6,547 nucleotides of DNA from Spartobacteria bacterium (GCA_003445855.1 DMCG01000023.1:1-6547); one strand, 5' to 3'. Shown: positions 1 to 6,102, numbered from the stretch's first letter. Numbers and translations: made by a program. Notes: a model not told the origin generated them from the sequence alone.

Positions 1-51
1 CTGACCGCAGCAGTTATGTTCGGAGCGGCGATTGGAATGTTCGTGTTCTAG
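1..51 (+). CDS. C-terminal end of an unidentified, probably membrane-anchored protein (partial)
   Basis: The first reading frame is open from the window edge to a TAG stop at 49-51 and gives a 16-residue tail ending in AAVMFGAAIGMFVF. The tail is almost entirely hydrophobic with Gly/Ala spacing, as in the last membrane helix of an integral or tail-anchored protein. The gene begins outside the window, so its family cannot be recognised. A chance open frame of 16 codons is quite possible; only the strongly membrane-like composition and its position before a gene-free stretch favour a real gene end. Confidence 0.35.
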   Translation: MTAAVMFGAAIGMFVF

Positions 52-579
52 CCTCTTTTCCCTTTTTTTATCTCCTGAGTTCGATTACAAGCAAGAGCAA
101 GAACCCTCGGCCGTGATCTTTCACTCGTTGGGCGAAGCGGGACAACTGCAGGACTTCCAAAGTTCCAATCCACCCAGTTCGTCCGAACAGATCTGCAAGA
201 TTGGTGCGACGGAGTTTCATCATCGCGGGACAATGCCTGAATCCTCATCCCAGTTTGGCAATTCCGAAGTTCCAAGCGCGAAATCGATCGGAAAAAGCGT
301 CGGCGCCTCGTCATAGCCTTCGAATTTCACGGCCGGGGCAGGGGACCGATGAATCGCCGCCGGATCGGCCACTGCAAGCTCGTTGCACAGGCTCCGAAAG
401 CCATTTTGCAGGCGGCCGAAAACCGCCTCATGGTGGGACAATTATGGTTCCAGGTTCCACCCGGAATGTTCGCAGCGACTTGTCCCACTTGAAAGCGGAA
501 GCAATGTTTGATCCACAGGACTTTTGCGCTTTGGGCGTGACGCGCACACGTCCTGCTTTGGATTGAACAGTAAACGGAT
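52..579. other. Gene-free stretch with no convincing coding sequence
   Basis: This 528-base stretch separates the gene end at the left edge from the STAS gene. Several reading frames of 70-120 codons are open on both strands, but they overlap one another, lack SD sites and show no recognisable domain. A T-rich tract lies at 54-70 without a preceding hairpin, so it is not a clear terminator. The part from 343 to 428 is rich in short inverted repeats and is listed separately. The rest may hold the promoter of the STAS gene, but I could not place -35 and -10 boxes with confidence. It could also contain a decayed gene. Confidence 0.5.
343..428. other. Cluster of four consecutive short inverted repeats (possible structured RNA or leader)
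   Basis: Four potential hairpins follow each other. The first pairs GG-A-CCGAT (343-350) with ATCGGCC (364-370), leaving one A bulged. The second pairs TGCAA (373-377) with TTGCA (383-387). The third pairs GGCT (390-393) with AGCC (399-402). The fourth pairs AGGCGG (410-415) with CCGCCT (423-428). The third and fourth loops are similar, ccgaa and ccgaaaa. No known riboswitch or RNA family is recognised. GC-rich DNA yields short hairpins by chance, so the functional claim is weak. The strand of any transcript is unknown. Confidence 0.25.
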
Positions 580-900
580 ATGTCTCTACCCGAATCAGGG
601 AACGTGCTGTCGCTGAAAGGCCAAATTGATCTTCATGTTTCGCCCCAAGTTGCCGCTTCATTGGGTGCGATAATTGATCAGGAACCGTCGCGAGTGGTTG
701 TCGATCTTTCGGGCGTCAGTTATATCGATAGTTCCGGTCTGGCCGCTCTCATCAATGGAGCCAAGAGCGTCGAAACGTATGGCGGCCGGTTTATGCTCGC
801 CGGTGTGCAGGATGATGTGCGGTCGATTTTAGAGCGCGCGGGACTCAGTCAATTCTTTCTGGTTTTTCCTCATGTCGACGCCGCGCTTGCAGCCACTTGA
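580..900 (+). CDS. Single-domain STAS protein, anti-sigma factor antagonist type
   Basis: The 106-residue protein is a complete lone STAS domain, the usual size for SpoIIAA/RsbV-like anti-anti-sigma factors. The diagnostic region is at residues 40-58 (VVDLSGVSYIDSSGLAALI), with a beta strand leading into the DSSG turn. One of the paired serines (51 or 52) is the expected phosphorylation site. A glycine-rich strand (YGGRFMLAG, residues 67-75) and the final helix follow. In the known family, the unphosphorylated form binds an anti-sigma kinase and frees a sigma factor; here that role is inferred. The protein should be cytosolic, as no signal or membrane segment is seen. The ATG is well placed because an in-frame TAA stands at 571-573, but it has no clear SD. 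No anti-sigma kinase or PP2C phosphatase gene is adjacent, so its partner must be elsewhere. It could instead serve a chemosensory-like or lipid-related STAS role. Confidence 0.9.
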   Translation: MSLPESGNVLSLKGQIDLHVSPQVAASLGAIIDQEPSRVVVDLSGVSYIDSSGLAALINGAKSVETYGGRFMLAGVQDDVRSILERAGLSQFFLVFPHVDAALAAT

Positions 901-904
901 AATA

Positions 905-935
905 CTTCGGGACCGGCGGCCGCTGCAGTCCGAAG
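905..935 (+). terminator. Stem-loop just after the STAS stop codon (possible terminator)
   Basis: CTTCGG (905-910) can pair with CCGAAG (930-935) around a GC-rich 19-base loop that includes the palindrome GCGGCCGC. The stem begins five bases after the TGA stop, where a terminator is expected. There is no T-run after it (AAACAAG follows), so it is not a classic intrinsic terminator. It may instead protect the 3' end of the mRNA. Confidence 0.3.
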
Positions 936-1003
936 AAACAAGTTCAGGCATCGATCGGCGCCCGCTAACACGTTCGATTCTCATCAACACCTGGCGATTT
1001 TAT

Positions 1004-1027
1004 ATGACATATATTGTCTGATGTCAT
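1004..1027. promoter_or_regulatory. Perfect 7+7 bp dyad upstream of the GNAT gene (candidate operator)
   Basis: ATGACAT (1004-1010) and ATGTCAT (1021-1027) are exact reverse complements separated by 10 bases. An overlapping pair GACA (1006-1009) and TGTC (1015-1018) repeats the same half-site core. The dyad lies in an AT-rich patch 73-96 bases before the GNAT start. A possible promoter overlaps its left edge: TTCTCA (978-983), 17 bases, TATATG (1001-1006), each 4/6 to consensus. A repressor bound here would cover the -10 box and the start of transcription. Which regulator binds is unknown, and none is encoded nearby. Confidence 0.35.
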
Positions 1028-1099
1028 GGAAATAGTCCGTGGAAAGATTAACGATTCATCGGACTCCCTCTTTTCGACTTAGCGATGTAATATCTTCAA

Positions 1100-1576
1100 G
1101 TGCCCAAGCCGGATGAGCCTGCGCGAAAGCCGGAAGGATTTATTCTCGCGGAGCCGCGTACCGCACAGGAATGGGAAAACTACTTCGATCTACGTTGGCG
1201 AGTGCTCCGGCAGCCGTGGGGCCAGCCGCGCGGCAGTGAACGCGACGATCTCGATGCGGAGGGCTTTCATCTTATGGTGCGCGGCTCGGCCGGTGCTGTG
1301 GTTGCAGTCGGTCGGCTCCATCTGAATTCGCCCTCTGAAGCGCAAGTGCGCTACATGGCGGTTGATGAAACCTGTCGTGGCCGCGGACTTGGAAGCCGGA
1401 TTCTCAGCGGCCTCGAGGATCGCGCTCTCTCTGAGTCTGTTACGAGCGTCGTTCTGAATGCTCGCGACAGCGCCATTAACTTTTATCGCCGGCATGGTTA
1501 CAGTGTCGAAGGCCCGGCTGAAATCCTTTTTGGCGAGGTTCGCCATTTCCGAATGCGCAAGGACTTATGTCCATAG
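1100..1576 (+). CDS. GNAT-family N-acetyltransferase
   Basis: The 158-residue protein has the size and motif order of a single-domain GNAT enzyme, which moves an acetyl group from acetyl-CoA to an amine. After an N-terminal helix region (LRWRVLRQPWGQPRGSE, 31-47) comes a beta strand with GRLHLN (71-76) and RYMAVDETCRGRGLGSRIL (84-102). There RGRGLG is the pyrophosphate-binding loop for acetyl-CoA. Residues 118-134 (VLNARDSAINFYRRHGY) form the usual late strand and helix with the NFYRRHGY signature. The C-terminal part (EILFGEVRHFRMRKDL, 141-156) resembles ElaA-like or related uncharacterised members. The substrate cannot be told from sequence. The GTG start is the first usable start in frame and has no SD. 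A TAATAT box at 1088-1093 would put a transcript start right at the GTG, so leaderless translation is an alternative to the promoter proposed further upstream. It is probably transcribed alone. Confidence 0.9.
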   Translation: MPKPDEPARKPEGFILAEPRTAQEWENYFDLRWRVLRQPWGQPRGSERDDLDAEGFHLMVRGSAGAVVAVGRLHLNSPSEAQVRYMAVDETCRGRGLGSRILSGLEDRALSESVTSVVLNARDSAINFYRRHGYSVEGPAEILFGEVRHFRMRKDLCP

Positions 1577-1617
1577 AATCGGCGGACCGACGACGGGATA
1601 TGTATACTGGTAACCTG

Positions 1618-1648
1618 ATGACTGCGAACCAATAAACCATGTTATTAT
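1618..1648 (+). promoter_or_regulatory. Candidate extended -10 promoter of the permease-aminotransferase unit
   Basis: TATTAT at 1643-1648 matches the -10 consensus at five of six bases and is preceded by TG at 1640-1641, the extended -10 arrangement. ATGACT at 1618-1623 matches the -35 consensus at four of six, but with a long 19-base spacer. Transcription would begin near 1655, about 48 bases before the permease GTG. The reading assumes a housekeeping sigma factor similar to sigma-70. Confidence 0.3.
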
Positions 1649-1654
1649 GTTATT
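1639..1654 (+). repeat. Tandem duplication of an 8-mer (ATGTTATT twice)
   Basis: ATGTTATT occurs twice without a gap at 1639-1646 and 1647-1654, inside the AT-rich region before the permease. It overlaps the candidate -10 box, so two alternative -10-like positions exist eight bases apart. It may be a chance duplication. Confidence 0.5.
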
Positions 1655-1658
1655 CACG

Positions 1659-1678
1659 TTACAGAAGTCGACCTGTAA
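1659..1678. promoter_or_regulatory. Perfect 6+6 bp dyad before the permease gene (candidate operator or leader hairpin)
   Basis: TTACAG (1659-1664) and CTGTAA (1673-1678) are exact reverse complements around the 8-base spacer aagtcgac. The dyad starts a few bases after the predicted transcription start and ends 24 bases before the GTG, a classic place for a repressor site. As RNA it would make a 6 bp hairpin in the leader. It fits the 20 bp size typical of dimeric repressors, but no regulator gene is present in the window. Confidence 0.35.
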
Positions 1679-1702
1679 ACTTCACCTGATTCGAATTCGT
1701 TC

Positions 1703-3055
1703 GTGGCCGAACCATTGAGCTCTTCGCAAGCGCAAATTCAAAGTTCCCCTCTTACGCTGGCCCGCCGGCTGAGAGTTTTCGCCGCCACGATGCTAGTGAT
1801 GGGTGGGACCATCGGCTCGGGCATTTTCATGAATCCTGCCCTCGTTGCCCGCCAGATCCACACGCCCGCACTGGTTCTGGGAGCCTGGATATTTGGTGGG
1901 CTCATCGCGTTGACTGGCGCATTTATTTACGCCGAGATTTCGAGTCGCCTTCCTCAGGTGGGTGGACAATATGCATACCTTCGCGAGGCATTTCATCCAC
2001 TAGTGGCCTTTCTTTACGGATGGGTATTGCTCTTGGTGGTACAAACCGGAGGCATGGCCGCGGTGACGGTCACGTTTGCCAGGTATTTCATCGAACTGAC
2101 CGGCCTTGAAATGCCGGTGCCATTGATTGCAGCGGTTACCTTGATCATGCTGACGGTCGTTAACTGTCTGGGAGTCAAAAGGGGCAGCAATCTGCAAAGC
2201 ACATTAATGATAATGAAGATCGTCGCGATCGGTCTATTGATAGTGGTGGGAGCGTTCTTGGTGCGCGCGCCTCATTTTTCTTTCACGCCGATCGTCGACC
2301 AGCCCGTCTCTGCCGGGCTGCTTTCCTCTTTCGGTGCGGCCATGGTGCCGGTTTTGTTTGCTTACGGCGGATGGCAAACCGGCTGCTTTGTCGCGGGAGA
2401 GCTGAAAGAACCAAGCCGCGACCTGCCCCGGGCGCTGTTGCTGGGAGTGGTGGGTGTCGTTTTGCTCTACATCTCAGTGAACTTCGTCTGTGTGCGAGCA
2501 TTAGGTGTTGCCGGGTTGGCCTTCACCGACACGCCGGCGTCGGCGCTGATGGAGATTGCTTTGGGCAGGCCGGGCGCGATTGCCATTGCTCTTGGTATCG
2601 CGATCTCTACCCTGGGTTTTCTGAGCCAGAGCGTTTTGACCGCGCCGCGTGTGTACTTCGCCATGGCCGAAGATGGAGTCTTCTTCCGGCAGCTCGCCTG
2701 GGTGCATCCCCGTACGCGCGTGCCTGTATTTGCCATTGTTTTGCAGAGTGTGTGGACAATGTTGATTCTCTTTTCCGGAAGCTACGGGCAGATCCTCAAT
2801 TACGTGACAGCCATGGATTGGATTTTTTTCGGACTCACGGCGAGCTGCCTCTTCGTCTTGCGCCGCCGCGAACAAACAGTCGCGCGGTTCCGCATGCCCC
2901 TGCACCCAATCACGACGGCGCTCTTCTGTTTGGTCTGCTGGAGCGTGGTGGCCAACACCATTTATCGCTATCCCAGCAATACACTCATAGGGATGGCCAC
3001 CTTGGTCTGCGGCGTACCTGTGTACTACATTTGGAAAAGGACTTCCCACGCGTGA
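1703..3055 (+). CDS. APC-superfamily amino acid permease
   Basis: The 450-residue integral membrane protein has about 12 hydrophobic segments, the usual length and layout of amino acid-polyamine-organocation transporters. It should move amino acids across the inner membrane by proton symport or by exchange. TM1 carries the substrate-binding glycine motif GTIGSGIF (35-42). TM2 leads into the conserved loop YAEISSRLPQVGGQYAYLRE (76-95). TM6 and its following loop hold FAYGGWQTGCFVAGELKEPS (219-238). APRVYFAMAEDGVFF (314-328) is the conserved loop after TM8. The best match I recognise is the LAT/SteT-like or CAT-like branch, but the substrate is not readable. The GTG start is chosen because TM1 begins near residue 27 and no better start exists; no SD is visible. 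The stop overlaps the aminotransferase start by four bases, so the two are co-translated. Confidence 0.93.
   Translation: MAEPLSSSQAQIQSSPLTLARRLRVFAATMLVMGGTIGSGIFMNPALVARQIHTPALVLGAWIFGGLIALTGAFIYAEISSRLPQVGGQYAYLREAFHPLVAFLYGWVLLLVVQTGGMAAVTVTFARYFIELTGLEMPVPLIAAVTLIMLTVVNCLGVKRGSNLQSTLMIMKIVAIGLLIVVGAFLVRAPHFSFTPIVDQPVSAGLLSSFGAAMVPVLFAYGGWQTGCFVAGELKEPSRDLPRALLLGVVGVVLLYISVNFVCVRALGVAGLAFTDTPASALMEIALGRPGAIAIALGIAISTLGFLSQSVLTAPRVYFAMAEDGVFFRQLAWVHPRTRVPVFAIVLQSVWTMLILFSGSYGQILNYVTAMDWIFFGLTASCLFVLRRREQTVARFRMPLHPITTALFCLVCWSVVANTIYRYPSNTLIGMATLVCGVPVYYIWKRTSHA
3037..3041 (+). promoter_or_regulatory. Ribosome binding site that sets the aminotransferase GTG start
   Basis: AAGGA at 3037-3041 lies within the last codons of the permease, ten bases before the GTG at 3052. 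It supports the GTG over the in-frame ATG at 3088, which has no comparable site. Confidence 0.55.
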
Positions 3056-4173
3056 ATCGTCGCCGCAGCGCTGCAGGTTCACCGTACATGGAGTGGGCCA
3101 AGCTCCGCTCCACCGCTCGTTATAATTTGGCGACTAGCGGTATGGTCGCACTTCCTTTGACGGAGCTCGGCGTCGAAATCGGCCAACTGGAAATTAATGG
3201 TCCCAGCGGTTACGGTTACGAGGCTTTATTGCGAAAAATCGTGGACCGTTATAGCGTGCCGCAAGAGTCGATAGTCAGCACCATCGGAACTTCGATGGGC
3301 AACTATCTCGCACTGGCGGCAACCACCGAACCCGGCGATGAAATCCTGGTCGAGCGGCCCAACTACGAGCCGCTCTTGAGCACGGCGCGATATCTCGGTT
3401 TGACGATCGAGAATTTTCAAAGGCGGAATAATTTCGCGATCGATTTGGCCGACCTGGAGCGGCAAATCACGCCGCGAACCCGCGTAATCGTGATTACGAA
3501 TCTACATAATCCGAGCGGAGCATTTTGTTCCGACAGCACTTTGCGGGAAGTTGCTGCTCTAGCGCGCAAAGGCGGTGCTTACGTGCTGGTGGATGAGGTT
3601 TATCGCGAGATGCTGTTTGAGAGCCGGCCGCAGAGCGCGTTCCATATTGATCCGGAACGCTTCCTTATTACCAACAGCCTCACCAAAGCTTACGGCTTGA
3701 GCGGACTGCGCTGCGGATGGGTGCTCGCCCCGCCTGACGTCGCCCGACGCATGTGGCGCATCAATGATCTTCACGGTGCGACCTTTGTCCATCCCGGAGA
3801 ATTGCTCAGCGTGATTGCCTTTGAACAACTCGGCCAAATCTCCGCGCGCATGAAGGCATTGCTTGATACAAACCGTAAACTCCTGCGGGAATTTCTTACC
3901 GCACGCGACGATCTGGATTGTTACTGGCCGGAATATGGGACAATTGTGTTCCCTCGGTTGCGTCGCGGAAGCGCAGAGCAATTCTGCGAGCTGCTTCGCA
4001 TGCGTTTTGAGACCTCAGTGGTTCCGGGCCGGTTCTTTGATTGTCCGGACCGCTTTCGCATAGGCGTGGGCGCGCCGACAGAAACGATTCGGGAATCATT
4101 GCATCAGTTAGGCAAGGGTCTGGACGCATTCGCGGACGTGACCATGGCTTCTTCGTCGCGGCGTAGCTCTTGA
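3052..4173 (+). CDS. PLP-dependent aminotransferase, class I/II (fold type I)
   Basis: The 373-residue cytosolic enzyme should exchange an amino group between an amino acid and a 2-oxo acid using pyridoxal phosphate. Family landmarks appear in order: ERPNYEP (101-107), NLHNPSG (150-156) with the conserved NP-x-G, VLVDEVY (178-184) whose Asp181 contacts the pyridine nitrogen, SLTKAYGLSGLRCGW (209-223) whose Lys212 forms the Schiff base, and FRIGVG (335-340) whose Arg336 should bind the substrate carboxylate. The protein is slightly shorter than typical members of about 390-400 residues. The N-terminal SPYMEWAK (10-17) looks family-typical, which favours GTG 3052 over ATG 3088. The frame stays open far upstream inside the permease, but that part reads as Arg/Cys-rich nonsense. 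Overlap with the permease suggests the enzyme works on, or makes, the transported amino acid. Substrate is unknown; a lyase-type member of the same fold is possible. Confidence 0.92.
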   Translation: MNRRRSAAGSPYMEWAKLRSTARYNLATSGMVALPLTELGVEIGQLEINGPSGYGYEALLRKIVDRYSVPQESIVSTIGTSMGNYLALAATTEPGDEILVERPNYEPLLSTARYLGLTIENFQRRNNFAIDLADLERQITPRTRVIVITNLHNPSGAFCSDSTLREVAALARKGGAYVLVDEVYREMLFESRPQSAFHIDPERFLITNSLTKAYGLSGLRCGWVLAPPDVARRMWRINDLHGATFVHPGELLSVIAFEQLGQISARMKALLDTNRKLLREFLTARDDLDCYWPEYGTIVFPRLRRGSAEQFCELLRMRFETSVVPGRFFDCPDRFRIGVGAPTETIRESLHQLGKGLDAFADVTMASSSRRSS

Positions 4174-4232
4174 CCCGTGTTCCGCAGGTGATAGCCTCCC
4201 GCAGCCGCCTTAAGCACTCCGGCAATGAAACC

Positions 4233-4847
4233 ATGAAATTTTATCGTATCGCGATCGCTTCAATAGCTGTGCTCTTAGCGCTTCCCCTTCGGCCTGTTGT
4301 TTCGCAGGAGGCCGTCGAGAAAGAATCCACCCCGAGCAGCGAGGAAACCCCGGCGGTAGAAATACCCAAGAGCAGCTCCGAGGAAAAGACCGGTGATGAG
4401 CAACCCGCGAAAAAGGAGCAATCCTCAGAGCGTGAGCCGTCCAGTAAAGTTCTTCAAGACATGATGACGGCTGAAGAATTCAAGGCGGCCGGCTTGGAGA
4501 AACTTTCCTCTGAAGAATTGAAGAACCTGAATGCGTGGTTACAAGGTTATCGCGAAGTCGCTGAGACAAAAGCCGCTGAGAAGGCAACCGCCAAGGCCGC
4601 CAAAACGTCGCGGGCAAAAATGGAACAAACTCTCAGTCGCGTGGACGGCACCTTTACCGGCCTGACTGGTCGCACCATCATCAAACTGGAGGATGGAACG
4701 GTGTGGAAACAGGCAAACATTGACGATCGCTATCACGCGCAAGTCACGGACCATCCGGCCGCGTTCGTTTCGCGCAGTGCATTCGGCTACAAGATGCGGA
4801 TCGCGGGCACTCCGGAATTCTACGTTAATCCAGTACGCAGTCGATAA
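4233..4847 (+). CDS. Secreted or periplasmic protein with charged linker and conserved C-terminal domain, function unknown
   Basis: The 204-residue protein starts with a clear Sec-type signal: Lys/Arg followed by a hydrophobic core (residues 2-19) and likely cleavage near residues 24-26. Residues 27-72 form a low-complexity linker rich in Glu, Ser, Lys and Pro. Residues 76-107 (MMTAEEFKAAGLEKLSSEEL onward to LNAWLQ) look like the short TAEEF-x-AAGL-x-KLS-x-EEL-x-x-LN-x-WL segment I have seen in many secreted bacterial proteins of unknown role. An Ala/Lys-rich coiled-coil-prone stretch follows (111-130). The C-terminal domain (about 136-202) is beta-rich with GTFTGLTGRTIIKLEDGTVWKQ (in part, 139-160) and may be a small barrel. 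No catalytic motif is visible. The ATG at 4233 is chosen because it opens the signal peptide; a TTG at 4170 would add 21 unrelated residues. It lies 59 bases after the aminotransferase and may be read from the same transcript. Confidence 0.8.
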   Translation: MKFYRIAIASIAVLLALPLRPVVSQEAVEKESTPSSEETPAVEIPKSSSEEKTGDEQPAKKEQSSEREPSSKVLQDMMTAEEFKAAGLEKLSSEELKNLNAWLQGYREVAETKAAEKATAKAAKTSRAKMEQTLSRVDGTFTGLTGRTIIKLEDGTVWKQANIDDRYHAQVTDHPAAFVSRSAFGYKMRIAGTPEFYVNPVRSR

Positions 4848-4851
4848 ACGA

Positions 4852-6102
4852 TCAGCCAAGCGGCTGCATCGAACCGACCGCGGGCATCAAAGTCGCCAGA
4901 CCAAATTCTTCGTGCGTCAATTGAGCGGCACGCTCGACATCCGCCCCGTCGATCACGACGGCGATCTTAATCTCCGACGTCGAAATAAGCTGAATGTTAA
5001 TTGCGCCTTCGCCGAGGCAATCGAACAGGCGCGCGGCCACGCCGGAGTGCGACCGCATGCCGATACCGACCACGCTCAGCTTGGCTACTCCGCGTGTCGC
5101 CATTAAGCGTGTCGCTCCGATCTCATGGACAACTGGCGCGAGCAAATTTTTCGCCTGCTCAAGTTCGTCTTCATGAATCGTAAACGAAATGTCCGTCGCG
5201 CCGTCGATCGAGGCATTTTGCACAATCATGTCCACGACAATATTGGCCTCTGAGATTGCCGAAAAAATTCGACCAGCGATTCCAGGTTGATCGCGCACGC
5301 CCGTAATTGTCACCTTGGCCTGGTTGCGATCGATGCTGACTCCGCGAATGACAATGTCCTCCATGTTCGTCGCTTCCTCCTTCGCGATTGTTCCGGTGTC
5401 GGCCTTCAAACTTGACCGCACTTCAAATTGCACGCCGAATTTTTTTGCAAATTCCACCGCGCGCGATTGCATTATTTTCGATCCGGCGCCGGCCATCTCC
5501 AGCAATTCGTCGTAAGCGATCTCATCCAGTTTCTTTGCATCGGCGACGACGCGCGGATCGCACGTGAAAACTCCATCGACATCGGTAAAAATCTGGCACG
5601 CATCGGCATTGAGCGCGCCGGCCAGCGCGATCGCAGTCAGGTCGGAACCGCCGCGTCCCAGCGTCGTCGTCTCGCCCTCGGCGCTTTGGCCCTGGAATCC
5701 AGCTACGATGACAATATAATCATCCGCCAGCAGCTCATGAATTTGTCGCGGGCTGATGTTTGCGATTCGCGCCTTTGCGTGCGTCCGGTTCGTTAATATT
5801 CCAGCTTCTGCGCCAGTCAATGAGATCGCCTTGCCCCCGCGCGCATTGACCGCCATTGCCGTTAAAGCGGTCGCGGCGTGCTCGCCGGTCGCGAGCAGGA
5901 TGTCGAGCTCACGTTCCGTCGGATGAGGCGACACTTCATGCGCAAGCTTAATTAGATTATCAGTCACTCCGGCCATGGCGGAAATTATCGCCACGACGTG
6001 GCAGCCTTCCCGCTGCGTCTCAATGAGACGCTCCGCTACATTTCGGATGCGTTCCGTATCGCCCACCGAAGTGCCGCCGTATTTTTGAACAATCAAGCGC
6101 AT
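4852..6102 (-). CDS. lysC: Aspartate kinase with two C-terminal ACT domains
   Basis: The 416-residue cytosolic enzyme phosphorylates L-aspartate, the first step toward lysine, threonine and methionine. The amino acid kinase domain fills residues 1 to about 240: KYGGTSVGD (7-15) is the nucleotide/aspartate signature, GRGGSDLTA (149-157) and [12 protein letters not shown] (173-184) are conserved active-site segments, and [14 protein letters not shown] (208-221) is typical. Two ACT domains follow (about 263-330 and 340-405), which bind lysine and/or threonine for feedback control. Length matches the monofunctional alpha/beta class (about 405-425 residues); no homoserine dehydrogenase is fused. 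The ATG has no SD, but an internal ATG at codon 247 has a strong one. It follows thrC after 88 bases on the same strand. The TGA stop is four bases from the stop of the convergent gene, so any transcript end must lie within one of the two genes. Confidence 0.96.
   Translation of the reverse strand: MRLIVQKYGGTSVGDTERIRNVAERLIETQREGCHVVAIISAMAGVTDNLIKLAHEVSPHPTERELDILLATGEHAATALTAMAVNARGGKAISLTGAEAGILTNRTHAKARIANISPRQIHELLADDYIVIVAGFQGQSAEGETTTLGRGGSDLTAIALAGALNADACQIFTDVDGVFTCDPRVVADAKKLDEIAYDELLEMAGAGSKIMQSRAVEFAKKFGVQFEVRSSLKADTGTIAKEEATNMEDIVIRGVSIDRNQAKVTITGVRDQPGIAGRIFSAISEANIVVDMIVQNASIDGATDISFTIHEDELEQAKNLLAPVVHEIGATRLMATRGVAKLSVVGIGMRSHSGVAARLFDCLGEGAINIQLISTSEIKIAVVIDGADVERAAQLTHEEFGLATLMPAVGSMQPLG
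5362..5382 (-). promoter_or_regulatory. Internal ribosome binding site and start codon for a putative aspartate kinase beta subunit
   Basis: On the - strand, AAGGAGG (5382-5376) stands 11 bases before the in-frame ATG at 5364-5362, which encodes Met247 of the kinase. Starting here gives a 170-residue protein (5364-4852) made only of the two ACT domains. In Bacillus subtilis and Corynebacterium glutamicum, lysC makes a beta subunit from an internal start near codon 246-250. The position match and the strength of the site support the same arrangement here. Part of the SD also encodes Lys-Glu-Glu, so coding constraint alone could create it; the spacing is slightly long. Confidence 0.6.

Noticed and set aside
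52..70. T-rich tract after the first stop codon as an intrinsic terminator
   Set aside because: No GC-rich stem precedes it on the + strand.
220..441. 73-codon open frame on the - strand in the gene-free stretch
   Set aside because: Its composition is more protein-like than its neighbours, but it needs a TTG start, has no SD and matches no family I know. Conservation in relatives would be needed to accept it.
201..566. Open frame of 121 codons, including a 40-codon ATG version from 444, ahead of the STAS gene
   Set aside because: No SD, no recognisable domain and Pro/Arg/Ser-rich composition. It overlaps other equally open frames, so chance is more likely.
2371..3051. Long N-terminal extension of the aminotransferase frame to a 600-residue protein
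   Set aside because: The extension lies fully inside the permease in another frame, is rich in Arg, Cys and His without domain features, and a GTG with an SD exists at 3052. A gene finder picking the longest frame would call it wrongly.
2501..3082. 193-codon open frame on the - strand under the permease
   Set aside because: Low-complexity Arg/Glu/His composition with no motif; it is the antisense shadow of a well-supported membrane protein gene.
4170..4232. TTG start at 4170 overlapping the aminotransferase stop, giving a 225-residue secreted protein
   Set aside because: It would put 21 charged residues before a clear signal peptide; ATG 4233 begins exactly at the MKFYR signal.
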